Part shown: piece after piece, positions 34,395-43,445 of the stretch
Numbering within the stretch: position 1 is the first letter of the stretch
Layout: the number at the start of each line of letters is the position of its first letter
Assembly: GCF_002911695.1 (NCBI RefSeq)
Contig: NZ_PQBS01000010.1
Location: 124,001-188,000, forward strand
Reading direction: 5' to 3'
DNA: 64,000 nt
From: Gracilimonas amylolytica
Lineage (GTDB): Bacteria; Bacteroidota; Rhodothermia; Balneolales; Balneolaceae
Notes under the pieces: model-generated
Databases searched by the model: none
Told to the model about the DNA's origin: nothing
The model's input: the letters and a program-made list of their open reading frames with translations, nothing else
Made by a program: the position numbers and the translations under genes

Positions 34395-35132
34395 ATGACA
34401 AGCTATACCGGAATGCGACTGATCGTTTATGGAACTATACTTGCCATCCTTGGCGCTCTTTCGGTATTACTATCCGGTTACGGTTATCAGTGGGGATGGT
34501 GGTCCTTTGGCTTTGGGTTCAGCATCATTCCATGGGGAACCGGAGCGGCTGTTCTGGGCGGCATTATTTCCAGCATCGGATTTTTCAGGATCCCGGACCG
34601 CACCAAGAATCAAACCATTGTCGGTGCCATTGGTATCGGCCTCGCACTCATTGCATTGGCAAATATTGGTTATTGGTATATGGAGGTTCAAAAAGGATAC
34701 CCGCCTATTCATGACATTACCACCGATATACAGGATCCTCCCCAATTCAAAGCGATCGTGCCGTTACGGGCTGATGCCCCTAATCCATCTGAATACATTC
34801 GCGACAACGGCACACCTGAATCACAGCGTTCTTTTTACGGAGAAATCGAACCTATAATCGTAAACATGCCTTATGAAGAGGCTTTCGAGCGTGCCCTTAA
34901 AGCCGTCAATGAACTATCGTGGACGCTTGTGGATGAAAACAAAGAGGAGGGACGGATCGAGGCCTACGAAAAATTAGCCTGGTATGGTTTTATTGATGAC
35001 GTAGTCATCCGAGTGGACACTACTGAAACGGGAGTCGAAATTGATATCCGGTCGAAATCACGTATAGGCCGTGGCGACCTTGGGGTTAATGCCAAACGGA
35101 TCAGGGCTTACAAAAAAGCATTCAATAATTAA
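34395..35132 (+). CDS. DUF1499 membrane protein
   Basis: A 245-residue protein with three N-terminal membrane helices (about 7-30, 37-62 and 72-95) followed by a DUF1499 domain. Diagnostic parts are the NPSEYIRDNGTPESQRSFYGEIEPI stretch, the WTLVDENKEEGRIEAYEKLAWYGFIDDVVIRV core and the RSKSRIGRGDLGVNAKRIRAYKK end. The DUF1499 fold binds no known ligand. ATG 34395 replaces the longer frame to 34305 because the latter overlaps the adk terminator. Its stop overlaps the convergent ATP-grasp gene by 4 nt. Confidence 0.85.
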   Translation: MTSYTGMRLIVYGTILAILGALSVLLSGYGYQWGWWSFGFGFSIIPWGTGAAVLGGIISSIGFFRIPDRTKNQTIVGAIGIGLALIALANIGYWYMEVQKGYPPIHDITTDIQDPPQFKAIVPLRADAPNPSEYIRDNGTPESQRSFYGEIEPIIVNMPYEEAFERALKAVNELSWTLVDENKEEGRIEAYEKLAWYGFIDDVVIRVDTTETGVEIDIRSKSRIGRGDLGVNAKRIRAYKKAFNN

Positions 35133-36040
35133 TCAGCCCTCCGGTCGAGTTGAGCTATCACTGCGTCCGCCATTAGGTCAGCTGATTCCGGTTTAAACCT
35201 GAACCATAACTCCGGCTCAATAAGCTCCAGTTCAGAAACAGCGAGGTTCCCATCATTGTCTTTCATAATATCTACCCGGGCATAAGCCGGTTGTTCGGGG
35301 CAGGCTTTTACGGCTTGTAAAGCAAGTTCGATCTCTTCTCCGGTGGCTTCATGTTCATGAACCGTACCTCCAAAATCATCCTGAACCCTAAAATCTCCCG
35401 CTTTGGCTTTTTTGAGTATCGCATGACTGTACACTCCACCAAACACCATCAATGAGATCTCTCCTTCATCGGGAATGGAGTACTGAAAAGGCTGAAGCAT
35501 AAAATCTTCCTGTTCCATCAGGTGTTTCAGGTGTTCCTCCACTTCATTCATGTTCCTTTCGGTGATCTGAAAGGTGTGCCTTGCCGCCCCACCTATGGCC
35601 GGCTTGACCACCGTGTGATTCCACCCCGTCAGGTTATGAAGCTCAGTCAGCGACAATAACGATCGGCGCGGAATGAACCGGGTTGGAATGATGGGTACAC
35701 CTTTCTTTCCTAAGTCTCCCAGATAATGCTTATCAATGTTCCAGTTCAGAATATCTATGGAATTGATGAATTGGGTGTGCTCAGAAATGTTTTGAACCCA
35801 GCCGTAAAACTCTGCAAACCGATCAAAGTAATCCCAATTCGTTCGAAACAATACGGCTGAAGTTTCTTTCCAGTCAAAATCAGGATCTGACCAGGACCTT
35901 CTCCCAACACTTAAGCCCTTCTTTTCCAGGGCTGCCTTCACCAGTCCGTCTTCGGTCAGAATATTCTGTACATATTGATCCGGATCTTTAGGAGCCACGT
36001 ATCTTGAATCCGTCAGGACGATCACATCATATTTTGCCAT
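35129..36040 (-). CDS. ATP-grasp ligase, RimK/DcsG-like
   Basis: A 303-residue ATP-grasp enzyme. Motifs include VVKPAIGGAARHTF (nucleotide and Mg loop), FMLQPFQYSIPDEGEISLMVFGG, KKAKAGDFRVQDDFGG and the acidic metal-binding VSELELIEPELWF. The N-terminal part (RTNWDYFDRFAEFYGWV) is characteristic of the group containing O-ureido-serine cyclo-ligase DcsG of D-cycloserine biosynthesis and other COG0189 proteins. It should form an amide or ester from a carboxylate with ATP. No other cycloserine-pathway gene is nearby, so the substrate is open. Monocistronic, convergent with the DUF1499 gene. Confidence 0.85.
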   Translation of the reverse strand: MAKYDVIVLTDSRYVAPKDPDQYVQNILTEDGLVKAALEKKGLSVGRRSWSDPDFDWKETSAVLFRTNWDYFDRFAEFYGWVQNISEHTQFINSIDILNWNIDKHYLGDLGKKGVPIIPTRFIPRRSLLSLTELHNLTGWNHTVVKPAIGGAARHTFQITERNMNEVEEHLKHLMEQEDFMLQPFQYSIPDEGEISLMVFGGVYSHAILKKAKAGDFRVQDDFGGTVHEHEATGEEIELALQAVKACPEQPAYARVDIMKDNDGNLAVSELELIEPELWFRFKPESADLMADAVIAQLDRRAD

Positions 36041-36121
36041 AGCATCTCATTAACTGCCAACATTTATCATTTCCTTAAGAACGAGATACCTAATCTAAAA
36101 TCCAATACCTCTATTTCCTAT

Positions 36122-36129
36122 TATTTTAG
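36122..36129 (+). promoter_or_regulatory. Putative -7 promoter box (TATTTTAG)
   Basis: TATTTTAG, 52 bases before the ATG at 36181, fits the pattern seen upstream of other genes here. Confidence 0.3.
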
Positions 36130-36180
36130 CGTTAAATTGTTTTTATTGGAAAAAAGGTTTTTCACAAATAGAGGTCACTT

Positions 36181-36807
36181 ATGCGAATTCTCCTGATCAT
36201 CTTATACACACTACTCCCCTTGTCTTTTTTACAGGCACAAACCATCGATACCTCAGAACTGAATAAGCTTCAGAACGGAGAATATTCCATTGCGGAGGGT
36301 CAGCTTCAGGTTCTGTTTTCCGATACCACCACAAGGGCCTTTGCGCTTCAGGAAATGCATAATATGGGTGTAGAGGTTAAAAGTACCGATTTTAATAGCA
36401 TTTTGATGATCATTGAGAATCACCCTGAAAAGGAACACATTCGGTCTATTCAAAAGGATGAGTCCGTGTTTCTGGTACTTAATGAAGCCTCCTACGTCAA
36501 TTCCGGTGAGGATCTCATGAGCACGGAAAGGAGTATCATGGAAGGAAATATTGACCCTGAATCCGTCAGCGATTTTAAGTTCAAAGATGAGTATAAAGCG
36601 GTGATGGTGCATCTAAAAGAGACCGCCACCATGAAGGATGCCAACCGGATCATGGACCGGCATCCGGACCTGAAATTGCGGGTTTTATTTGAACCAAGAC
36701 GGTCTGCCGTTATTCAAACCGATCCTGATGCAGAGGATAACATCATCACTCTTCTCGAAAGCAAACCATACGTTAAGAGTGTGGCTTTTATGGGTGTTTT
36801 AGAATAA
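36181..36807 (+). CDS. Secreted protein with two related domains, function unknown
   Basis: A 208-residue protein with a signal peptide (MRILLIILYTLLPLSFLQAQ). The mature part seems to be two diverged copies of a domain of about 70-80 residues: residues 36-105 (YSIAEGQLQVLFSDTTTRA, then IENHPEKEHIRSIQKDESV) and 140-208 (EYKAVMVHLKETATMKDANR, then EDNIITLLESKPYVKSVAF). Each reads strand, helix with conserved His-Pro, strand, helix ending E-x-x-I-x-x-I, a ferredoxin-like pattern resembling protease propeptide/inhibitor I9 folds. I do not recognise a named family. Confidence 0.65.
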   Translation: MRILLIILYTLLPLSFLQAQTIDTSELNKLQNGEYSIAEGQLQVLFSDTTTRAFALQEMHNMGVEVKSTDFNSILMIIENHPEKEHIRSIQKDESVFLVLNEASYVNSGEDLMSTERSIMEGNIDPESVSDFKFKDEYKAVMVHLKETATMKDANRIMDRHPDLKLRVLFEPRRSAVIQTDPDAEDNIITLLESKPYVKSVAFMGVLE

Positions 36808-36816
36808 ATATTCGCT

Positions 36817-37689
36817 TCAGAAAAGACCAAGCTGCGTATCCTGCCTGTCAGCCGGCTTGGTATGAAGAGGTGGCAGATCGACCAATTCAGACAGCAGTTC
36901 ATGAAAGTACCGGCACAGTTCAGCCTGTGATACCCGGTCGGGTGAATGGATGAACACATAAGGATGTAAACCCTCACCTATCCATTCTGCCACAATGATA
37001 GCCCATTCCTTCAGGTAAGGTTCGTTATTCAGTTTATCATTCGAGCCCACATAGCGTAAAACGGGTCGCGTTCCGGTGGTATCGAATCGAACAGGCACTT
37101 TGGGTTTTTTATTTTGGGCTTCAATAATTGATGATTCGGTGGCTTTCATGGAATGAAGTTTCCGGGTATCGAAAATAACCCGGTCCACATCATAACTTTT
37201 CAGCAGCGAGATCAGGTTTCGCTCGTTCCTTCCGTGATCAAAGAAATCCTTATGCCTCATTTCCACGGAATAGCTAAAAGCTTTGGGCAAAATCGAAAAG
37301 ACATCCTCCAGGCGGTATAATTCACTGGGCGAAAAAGTTTCGGGAAACTGGATCATAAACGGCCCAAGTTTTTCCCGGATCGGCTCAAACAACCTGACAA
37401 AATCGAGCACCTCCCCCTTCACATTGTACATCCTTTTTTCGTGAGTAATGTGCTTGGGGAACTTAAAGCAGAACTTGAAGTCCCTGGGCGTTTGCTGACC
37501 CCATTTTTCGATCACCGATCTTCCCGGAATGTTATAGAAGGTTGAGTTCCCCTCCACGGCATTAAAAACAGAGGCAAACTGTGACAGAAACTGAGCCGGT
37601 TTGGCATCCTCAGAATAGAAAACCCCTTTCCACTCCGGCAAACTCCAGAGGGAACACCCCAAGTGATATGGCATTACATGCTTACTCAT
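36817..37689 (-). CDS. DUF72 (YecE-like) family protein
   Basis: A protein of about 290 residues with a TIM-barrel-like DUF72 domain. Signatures are YHLGCSLWSLPEWKGVFY, NAVEGNSTFYNIP, FKFCFKFPKHITHEKRM, FMIQFPETFSP, YSVEMRHKDFF and the later VRFDTTGTRPVLRYVG. The family is widespread and still without a proven activity. ATG 37689 is preferred over the ORF's first Met five codons upstream. The 3' end is 9 nt from the convergent secreted-protein gene. Confidence 0.87.
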   Translation of the reverse strand: MSKHVMPYHLGCSLWSLPEWKGVFYSEDAKPAQFLSQFASVFNAVEGNSTFYNIPGRSVIEKWGQQTPRDFKFCFKFPKHITHEKRMYNVKGEVLDFVRLFEPIREKLGPFMIQFPETFSPSELYRLEDVFSILPKAFSYSVEMRHKDFFDHGRNERNLISLLKSYDVDRVIFDTRKLHSMKATESSIIEAQNKKPKVPVRFDTTGTRPVLRYVGSNDKLNNEPYLKEWAIIVAEWIGEGLHPYVFIHSPDRVSQAELCRYFHELLSELVDLPPLHTKPADRQDTQLGLF

Positions 37690-37808
37690 AAAGATAATTA
37701 ACAAAAATATTTATCATCATGGTATGTAAACTTTTAGGGGATAAATAAAATTTCATTATACTCTGCTCAACTTTAAAAATTTCAAACAGCCAAAGCACTT
37801 GACCATTC

Positions 37809-39509
37809 ATGCCTTTTGAACTTTTAGATTATCTCGTTGTTGCCGGATATGTTTTACTGATGGTTGGCGTTGCCTGGGTGGCTAAAGTGCGCGGACAGGA
37901 ATCCCTCGATGATTTCTTTGCCGGCGGAAAAAACCTGCCCTGGTGGCTGGTTGGGGTTTCCATGGTAGCCACCACCTTTGCCGCGGATACTCCGTTAGCC
38001 ATTACAGGCATTGTTGCCCGACAGGGAATTGCCGGTAACTGGTTCTGGTGGAACTGGATGATCTCAGGGATCGTGACGGTCTTCATTTATGCCAAATTAT
38101 GGAAACGGGCGGATGTACTCACCGATGTGGAATTCATTGAACTCCGTTATGGAGGAAAGCCCGCCAGTTTTCTAAGAGGATTCAGGGCCCTCTATTTTGC
38201 CTTCCCGTTCAACTGTATCATCATGGGTTGGGTAACGGTCGGTATGGCTAAGATCCTCACCGTGATCACCGGGGCAGATCAGTGGATCGTGATCATCATC
38301 TTGTACGCCCTGATCGGACTCTATATCGCCATCTCGGGTTTGTGGGGAGTTATCGTGACCGATTTTGTACAGTTTATCCTTGCCATGATCGGAACCATTG
38401 CACTCGCCTATTTTGCGGTTGATCATGTGGGAGGACTCGCTGAACTAAAGGCACAGCTGATCGATACGGTCGATTATGATGTGTTCAGCTTTAACCCGTT
38501 TACCAATCCTGAGATCGCCCTGACCACCGCCCTGATCTGGGTTGGCATGAACTGGTGGGCAGCCTGGTATCCGGGGGCAGAACCGGGCGGTGGTGGGTAT
38601 ATTGCTCAGCGCATGTTCTCTGCAAAGGATGAAAAAAATGCGGTAGGCGGCACGCTTCTTTTCAACATCCTGATGTATGCCGTGCGACCCTGGCCATGGA
38701 TCCTCGTTGCCCTGGTTGCCATGGTGGTATTTCCAAACCTGGAAGATCCTGAAACCGGATACCCACTCATGATGCTGGAGGTACTGCCGGTTGGCTGGAT
38801 GGGTCTTCTGATGGTCGCCTTTTTGTCTGCATTCGTCTCAACCATCTCTACGCAGCTGAACTGGGGAACCTCTTATGTGGTCAACGATTTCTACAAACGC
38901 TTCATCAAAACACCCGGGGAATTTGAATCGCAGGACTCGGCTCAAAAGCATTATGTGCTGATCTCCCGTATTGCCACATTACTGATGGCCGCACTTGGGG
39001 TGGGAGTCTCCTATTTCTTTGATTCGGTGTCAGGCGGTTGGGAATTCATCTTGTCACTTAGCGCCGGAATTGGAGGGGTTCTTTTATTACGATGGTTCTG
39101 GTGGCGCATCAATGCTTGGAGTGAGATCACAGCCATGGTCGCGGCCATGATCGGAGCCGTTTATTCCAATCAGATGGGATATGATTTTGCAGGCGGAATG
39201 ATCTTTACGACCACCTTTTCAACAATTGTATGGCTGATCACTACCTTTATCACCAAACCGGAGTCTGACGAAACCCTAACCAAATTCTACAGTAAGGTGA
39301 CTCCCATGGGTAACTGGAGTCGGTTTTCCGGAGGTAAGAAATCACCGGATGAACTGCTGCCATCCTTGATCAATATTGTTTTATCCATCGGAGCCATCTT
39401 CGGATTCCTGTTTGGACTGGGACAGATCTTCTTTGGAAATATTCTGCTTGGGATCGGATGTATCTTAGCAGGTTGTATATTGGTGTGGTCAGTTGTCAGA
39501 AAGATCTGA
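37809..39509 (+). CDS. Sodium:solute symporter (SSS family)
   Basis: A 566-residue inner-membrane protein with about 13-14 helices. SSS signatures are the early GGKNLPWWLVGVSMVATTFAAD, TDVEFIELRYGG, GLWGVIVTDFVQF and FVSTISTQLNWGTSYVVNDFY. Transported solutes in this family include sugars, proline, pantothenate and sialic acid; no neighbouring catabolic gene points to one. The gene is monocistronic and followed by a strong hairpin. Confidence 0.92.
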   Translation: MPFELLDYLVVAGYVLLMVGVAWVAKVRGQESLDDFFAGGKNLPWWLVGVSMVATTFAADTPLAITGIVARQGIAGNWFWWNWMISGIVTVFIYAKLWKRADVLTDVEFIELRYGGKPASFLRGFRALYFAFPFNCIIMGWVTVGMAKILTVITGADQWIVIIILYALIGLYIAISGLWGVIVTDFVQFILAMIGTIALAYFAVDHVGGLAELKAQLIDTVDYDVFSFNPFTNPEIALTTALIWVGMNWWAAWYPGAEPGGGGYIAQRMFSAKDEKNAVGGTLLFNILMYAVRPWPWILVALVAMVVFPNLEDPETGYPLMMLEVLPVGWMGLLMVAFLSAFVSTISTQLNWGTSYVVNDFYKRFIKTPGEFESQDSAQKHYVLISRIATLLMAALGVGVSYFFDSVSGGWEFILSLSAGIGGVLLLRWFWWRINAWSEITAMVAAMIGAVYSNQMGYDFAGGMIFTTTFSTIVWLITTFITKPESDETLTKFYSKVTPMGNWSRFSGGKKSPDELLPSLINIVLSIGAIFGFLFGLGQIFFGNILLGIGCILAGCILVWSVVRKI

Positions 39510-39551
39510 GTTGGTGGCTCGTATTGGAAGTCGAAGACATCCTGAACTGAT

Positions 39552-39587
39552 ACTTTTCAGTCTCCGCTTCGCTCAAGACTGAAAAGT
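39552..39587 (+). terminator. Strong hairpin after the SSS symporter
   Basis: ACTTTTCAGTCT and AGACTGAAAAGT form a perfect 12-bp stem around CCGCTTCGCTCA, 42 bases after the stop. The sequence TCCGCTTCGCTC also resembles the common Bacteroidota intergenic repeat, so it may be a repeat that works as a terminator. Confidence 0.55.
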
Positions 39588-39685
39588 TGAGTGAGTGGTT
39601 AAAAAGTGTGTTTAAGTGCCTTATTATAACTCTCTATTCTACTTTAGATTCTTCCAATATTGAGTGAAAGAAAAAGAGTCTTTTG

Positions 39686-39693
39686 TATCTTTG
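39686..39693 (+). promoter_or_regulatory. Putative -7 promoter box (TATCTTTG) for the histidine kinase
   Basis: TATCTTTG matches TAnnTTTG perfectly and is 48 bases before ATG 39742; GTATC-TTT-GATAC also forms a small hairpin. Confidence 0.4.
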
Positions 39694-39741
39694 ATACAGA
39701 TTTTTAAGTATAATTTGTACGACACTTAATTTACTCCCTTG

Positions 39742-41214
39742 ATGAGTAAACATTCATCAGTTTTTGGCCGTTTAATATTTACAGGTTTCCTCACACTGCT
39801 GGCGGTTTTGCCTTTCTCTGCCCAGGCTCAAACTACACCCACCGATACAGTTTCAATATGGTCCTTTGACCGGATACGACAAGACCTGAACGGCGATCAG
39901 GTTCCAGATCATAAGGGAGAAAATGTAGTTGTAACCGGTATTGCGAACATCAACAGTGGAATACTTCATGAAAAATTCCTGCAAGCTTTCATTCAAAACG
40001 ACAGTTCGGGAATGTCTATTTTTGCCCAGGATATCGAAACCCCATTTCAGGCAGGCGACAGCCTTGTCGTTATGGGTTATATCGATCAGTACAATGGGCT
40101 CATAGAAGTACAGGTCAACTCCTATTCTGTTTATTCAGGCGAATCAAAATTACCTGTCCCCATCCCACTCACAACGGTTGCTGAGAAACCATCCGATTAC
40201 CTGGGAATGATGTCAGAAGGAACCGGTCGCGTGATCGAAAAAGGTTCCACCTTCAACGGTAAATATCTGATCATATCTCTGGAGGAATCCATAAAAAGCA
40301 TGATGGTGTACGTTTCAAACTTCCATCTGCATTATCAGGATTTTGATTTTGAGCTCATTAGTCCGGGAGATGTCATCCATGTTAAAGGCATAATCACCGA
40401 ATATAATCCGGAATTTCCTGAGCAGAGGTCTTATAAGTTATTCCTCAGAACCCCGGCTGATCTTGAGTTTGAACGGATCCCGCGATTTTACTGGTATTTG
40501 ATACTGGCCGGTTTGGGCATCCTTGTTTTAGGAACAGCCGGATGGATCTTTGGTCTAAGGCGCCGGGTCGATACCAAAACCAGGGATATTCAGAAATCTC
40601 TGCAGGAAAAAGATATGCTCCTTCGGGAGATCCATCACAGGGTAAAAAACAGTCTTGCCATTGTTTCCGGCCTGATCGAACTGCAACTGGGAAGCACTGA
40701 CAGTGAAAAAGCCATCAACGTGCTTCAGGATAGTCAAAACCGGATCCATTCTGTGGGTCTTATTCACGAAAAATTATATCAGACCGAATCACTTTCCGAC
40801 ATTGACCTCGGTAACTACATCAAAGACCTGGTGGAAGCCATCCACGGAACCTTTACGGAGTTTAAGGATGATGTAATTCTGAACTTTGACCTCGATACCA
40901 TCGAAGCTGATCCGGACATGGTCATCCCTTGTGGTTTACTTGTTAACGAACTTGTTGTTAATACGTATAAGCACGCATTTAAAAAAGGCAAACAGGGCAG
41001 TCTCAATGTAATCCTCAAACAAAAGAATGGGAAGATCCTGCTTCAAATATCCGATAATGGCCCCGGCCTCCCCTCTAATTTTCAAATGGAACAGGATGGC
41101 AGTTTAGGAACTATGCTCATAAGCTCATTTGCGGATCAGTTGAATGCTGAGATGAAGATCGACTCCGGGGAGGGAACAGGAATTACCTTCACCTTTACAA
41201 TACCCAAAAGCTGA
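39742..41214 (+). CDS. Membrane histidine kinase (HisKA_2 type) with OB-fold-like exported sensor
   Basis: A 490-residue kinase. After a signal peptide (about 1-30), a periplasmic region of some 215 residues contains two beta-rich segments that look like OB folds (VVVTGIANI, GDSLVVMGYIDQYNGLIEVQV, then GTGRVIEKGS and GDVIHVKGIITEYNPE). One membrane helix lies near 252-272. The cytoplasmic part has the HisKA_2 box LLREIHHRVKNSLAIVSGLIELQ (phosphoacceptor His about 299) and an HATPase domain with LLVNELVVNTYKHAF and ISDNGPGLP. No response regulator is adjacent, so the partner must be elsewhere. ATG 39742 is used rather than TTG 39739. Confidence 0.87.
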   Translation: MSKHSSVFGRLIFTGFLTLLAVLPFSAQAQTTPTDTVSIWSFDRIRQDLNGDQVPDHKGENVVVTGIANINSGILHEKFLQAFIQNDSSGMSIFAQDIETPFQAGDSLVVMGYIDQYNGLIEVQVNSYSVYSGESKLPVPIPLTTVAEKPSDYLGMMSEGTGRVIEKGSTFNGKYLIISLEESIKSMMVYVSNFHLHYQDFDFELISPGDVIHVKGIITEYNPEFPEQRSYKLFLRTPADLEFERIPRFYWYLILAGLGILVLGTAGWIFGLRRRVDTKTRDIQKSLQEKDMLLREIHHRVKNSLAIVSGLIELQLGSTDSEKAINVLQDSQNRIHSVGLIHEKLYQTESLSDIDLGNYIKDLVEAIHGTFTEFKDDVILNFDLDTIEADPDMVIPCGLLVNELVVNTYKHAFKKGKQGSLNVILKQKNGKILLQISDNGPGLPSNFQMEQDGSLGTMLISSFADQLNAEMKIDSGEGTGITFTFTIPKS

Positions 41215-41224
41215 AGGGACTTAA

Positions 41225-42076
41225 CTACTTGTACATCTCTGCGATGTCCAGTAACCTGCTAAGGTCTTCAACCCGCTCCATTTCCTTTTTTCGCTCATAA
41301 CTATGTATGAGGTTACGCAGGCACCGCAGTACAATATCCAGGTTGGTGGCCATCTGAAAGTGCTCGGGCCTCGGTTCCACATTATTCTTCTTCAAAAAGA
41401 AATAACACTGATCATAGGTCACAATAGCTCCATTATCGTAGGGGTCAATGAGTAGTTCTTCCTTATCGCCCACATAATTCAGCATAAAATGAATGGGCAT
41501 GTTGATCCCAAAAAATGGTAATTCGAGTCGCCTGGCCATGAACATGACGATCAAACTCAGCGAAATGGGGAGTCCCTTACGGCGGTCTATCACCTGATCG
41601 AGAAAGCAATTTTGCGGTGCGTGGTAGTTTTCCGCATCGCCCTGAAAATTCAGGTCCTCAAAGATGAAAGTAAGTAACCGCTTCAACTTACGCTTTTCAT
41701 CCAGCTTATATTTGATCTGCGGCTCCACCATCTGCACAAAATGATCCAGCTTTTTCTGGTATTCACTGATCCGCAGGGTCGGGTTACCAAACCGTGCGAT
41801 CGTCAGAACAGCCTCTTCAAGGGACCTCCGGGTTTTGAGCCCGCCTTCCAGGACCTCGATGAAATCCGACTCAAGCGTACTGAAGGTCAGTTTATGGATC
41901 ACATCGTTCACCTTCTCCCTGGCATCGGCTCCCTTTACAGTCGATTTATACTGATCTAAAAGCGGAACCGCCTGTTCTCCCAGTTCCTGAAGCCTGTTTT
42001 GCACACTTTCCTGTACAAATGGATCGGGATCATCCATTAAAAATAAAAGCGACTCTATCTCTGATTTTGAGGTCAT
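41225..42076 (-). CDS. SirB1-type transglutaminase-like protein
   Basis: A 283-residue cytoplasmic protein. The N-terminal 80 residues look like a helical repeat (DDPDPFVQESVQNRLQELGE). The central SirB1/transglutaminase-like domain has QNCFLDQVIDRRKGLPISLSLI and FFGINMPIHFMLNYVG, with Cys and His where the catalytic pair would sit. The C-terminal part is helical (LRCLRNLIHSYERK). Related proteins occur near prfA/prmC in proteobacteria, but here it is alone. Activity is unproven. It is convergent with the kinase gene, 10 nt apart. Confidence 0.83.
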   Translation of the reverse strand: MTSKSEIESLLFLMDDPDPFVQESVQNRLQELGEQAVPLLDQYKSTVKGADAREKVNDVIHKLTFSTLESDFIEVLEGGLKTRRSLEEAVLTIARFGNPTLRISEYQKKLDHFVQMVEPQIKYKLDEKRKLKRLLTFIFEDLNFQGDAENYHAPQNCFLDQVIDRRKGLPISLSLIVMFMARRLELPFFGINMPIHFMLNYVGDKEELLIDPYDNGAIVTYDQCYFFLKKNNVEPRPEHFQMATNLDIVLRCLRNLIHSYERKKEMERVEDLSRLLDIAEMYK

Positions 42077-42146
42077 AGTAAAGGTTTTAAATTGGCCATA
42101 AAGATATTAATTCAACCGCCCAATTACTTCTTATAAATGCTCTTGT

Positions 42147-42154
42147 TATCCTTT
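42147..42154 (+). promoter_or_regulatory. Putative -7 promoter box (TATCCTTT) for arginine deiminase
   Basis: TATCCTTT is preceded by TTG and lies 41 bases before the ATG at 42195; it differs from the window consensus at one base. Confidence 0.3.
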
Positions 42155-42194
42155 ATATTTAACGGTTCTGATAATCAACTTAGACAACCATAAT

Positions 42195-43430
42195 ATGGAC
42201 ATTAATGTTTCTTCTGAGATCGGTCACCTGCAGGGAGTGATCGTTCATACCCCCGGACACGAAGTATCTCTGGTTAACCCCGAACTTAAGGATGAACTGC
42301 TTTTTGATGATATCATTTTTGAGGAAGACGCTCGGGGAGAACACCTCGACATGCTTGATATCTTTAAGGCAGCTATGCCAAAAGATGGTAAGGTCATCGA
42401 GATCGTGGATCTTTTTAAAGACGTATTCAAAAAAGAAGATGCCCGTTCATATTTCATTGAACAGCTGATCAAGGAATTTCCCGAGGAAAACCTGCATGTC
42501 ATAGAAAAGGAACTGCACCGACTCTCACCCGACGACCTGCTGAAGTTTGTGATACAGGGCTACCTCGAAAAATCCAAGGGATTTACCCTGCATCCATCCC
42601 CCAACCTGCTTTTTACCCGCGACCTCGCTGCGGTAGTCGGAAATGGAATACTGATCTCGCGGGCAGCCAAAAAAGCCCGCCTTCGGGAGTCGTTGATGAT
42701 GGAAACCCTGGTTGAGTATCATCCCATGTTTGAATCCGTAAGAGATAACGCGATCCGGATCTCCGGGCATCAATCTATTGAGGGCGGTGATGTGTTGGTG
42801 GTGTCAGATAAACTGGTGCTGATCGGGATGAGTGAGCGAACTTCGTTCAGTGGACTTATGAAAGGAACCGAAGGCCTGCTTCAGCGGGGTGTGGAAACGG
42901 TATTGGCTGTGGATATCCCCAAACAACGATCTTCCATGCACCTCGATACCATCTTTACCTTTGCTGATGAAAGCGAATGTATCGCCTTTCCACCTGCCAT
43001 CATGGAGCAACAAGACAATGTGGTGGCTCTTTTTAAAGATGGCGACACCATCAAGTCCGAAACCCGTCACTCCCTTAAGCAAGCGCTTGAAGAAGAAACC
43101 GGGCGTGACTTTACCTTCATCAAATGCGGGGGTGAAAACCGCACCAATCAGTTCAGGGAACAATGGACCGACGGTGCCAACGTATTTGCCCTGGCTCCGG
43201 GAATAATTGTCGGTTATGAACGTAATACCAACACTTTTAACACGCTTGTGGATCATGGCTATGATCTGATGACCCAATTTGAATTCGTGGAAGAATTTGC
43301 CGACAAGGAATTCAATCCGGGTAAAGACCAAAAGATCGCTATCAGCTTTCAGGGACATGAATTATGTCGCGGTCGTGGCGGTGCCCGGTGTATGACCATG
43401 CCGATCTCACGCAAGCCTTTAATCCAGTAA
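42195..43430 (+). CDS. arcA: Arginine deiminase
   Basis: A 411-residue enzyme converting arginine to citrulline and ammonia. Length and motifs fit bacterial ArcA: PNLLFTRDLAAVVGNGILIS, SIEGGDVLVVSDKLVLIGMSERTS, MHLDTIFTFAD, and the C-terminal RGRGGARCMTMPISRKPL with catalytic Cys399. No arcB, arcC or antiporter gene is near, so energy from the arginine dihydrolase pathway is not evident. The next gene, a site-2 protease, starts 15 nt downstream and may be cotranscribed. Confidence 0.95.
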   Translation: MDINVSSEIGHLQGVIVHTPGHEVSLVNPELKDELLFDDIIFEEDARGEHLDMLDIFKAAMPKDGKVIEIVDLFKDVFKKEDARSYFIEQLIKEFPEENLHVIEKELHRLSPDDLLKFVIQGYLEKSKGFTLHPSPNLLFTRDLAAVVGNGILISRAAKKARLRESLMMETLVEYHPMFESVRDNAIRISGHQSIEGGDVLVVSDKLVLIGMSERTSFSGLMKGTEGLLQRGVETVLAVDIPKQRSSMHLDTIFTFADESECIAFPPAIMEQQDNVVALFKDGDTIKSETRHSLKQALEEETGRDFTFIKCGGENRTNQFREQWTDGANVFALAPGIIVGYERNTNTFNTLVDHGYDLMTQFEFVEEFADKEFNPGKDQKIAISFQGHELCRGRGGARCMTMPISRKPLIQ

Positions 43431-43445
43431 ATTCAACAGAGACTT

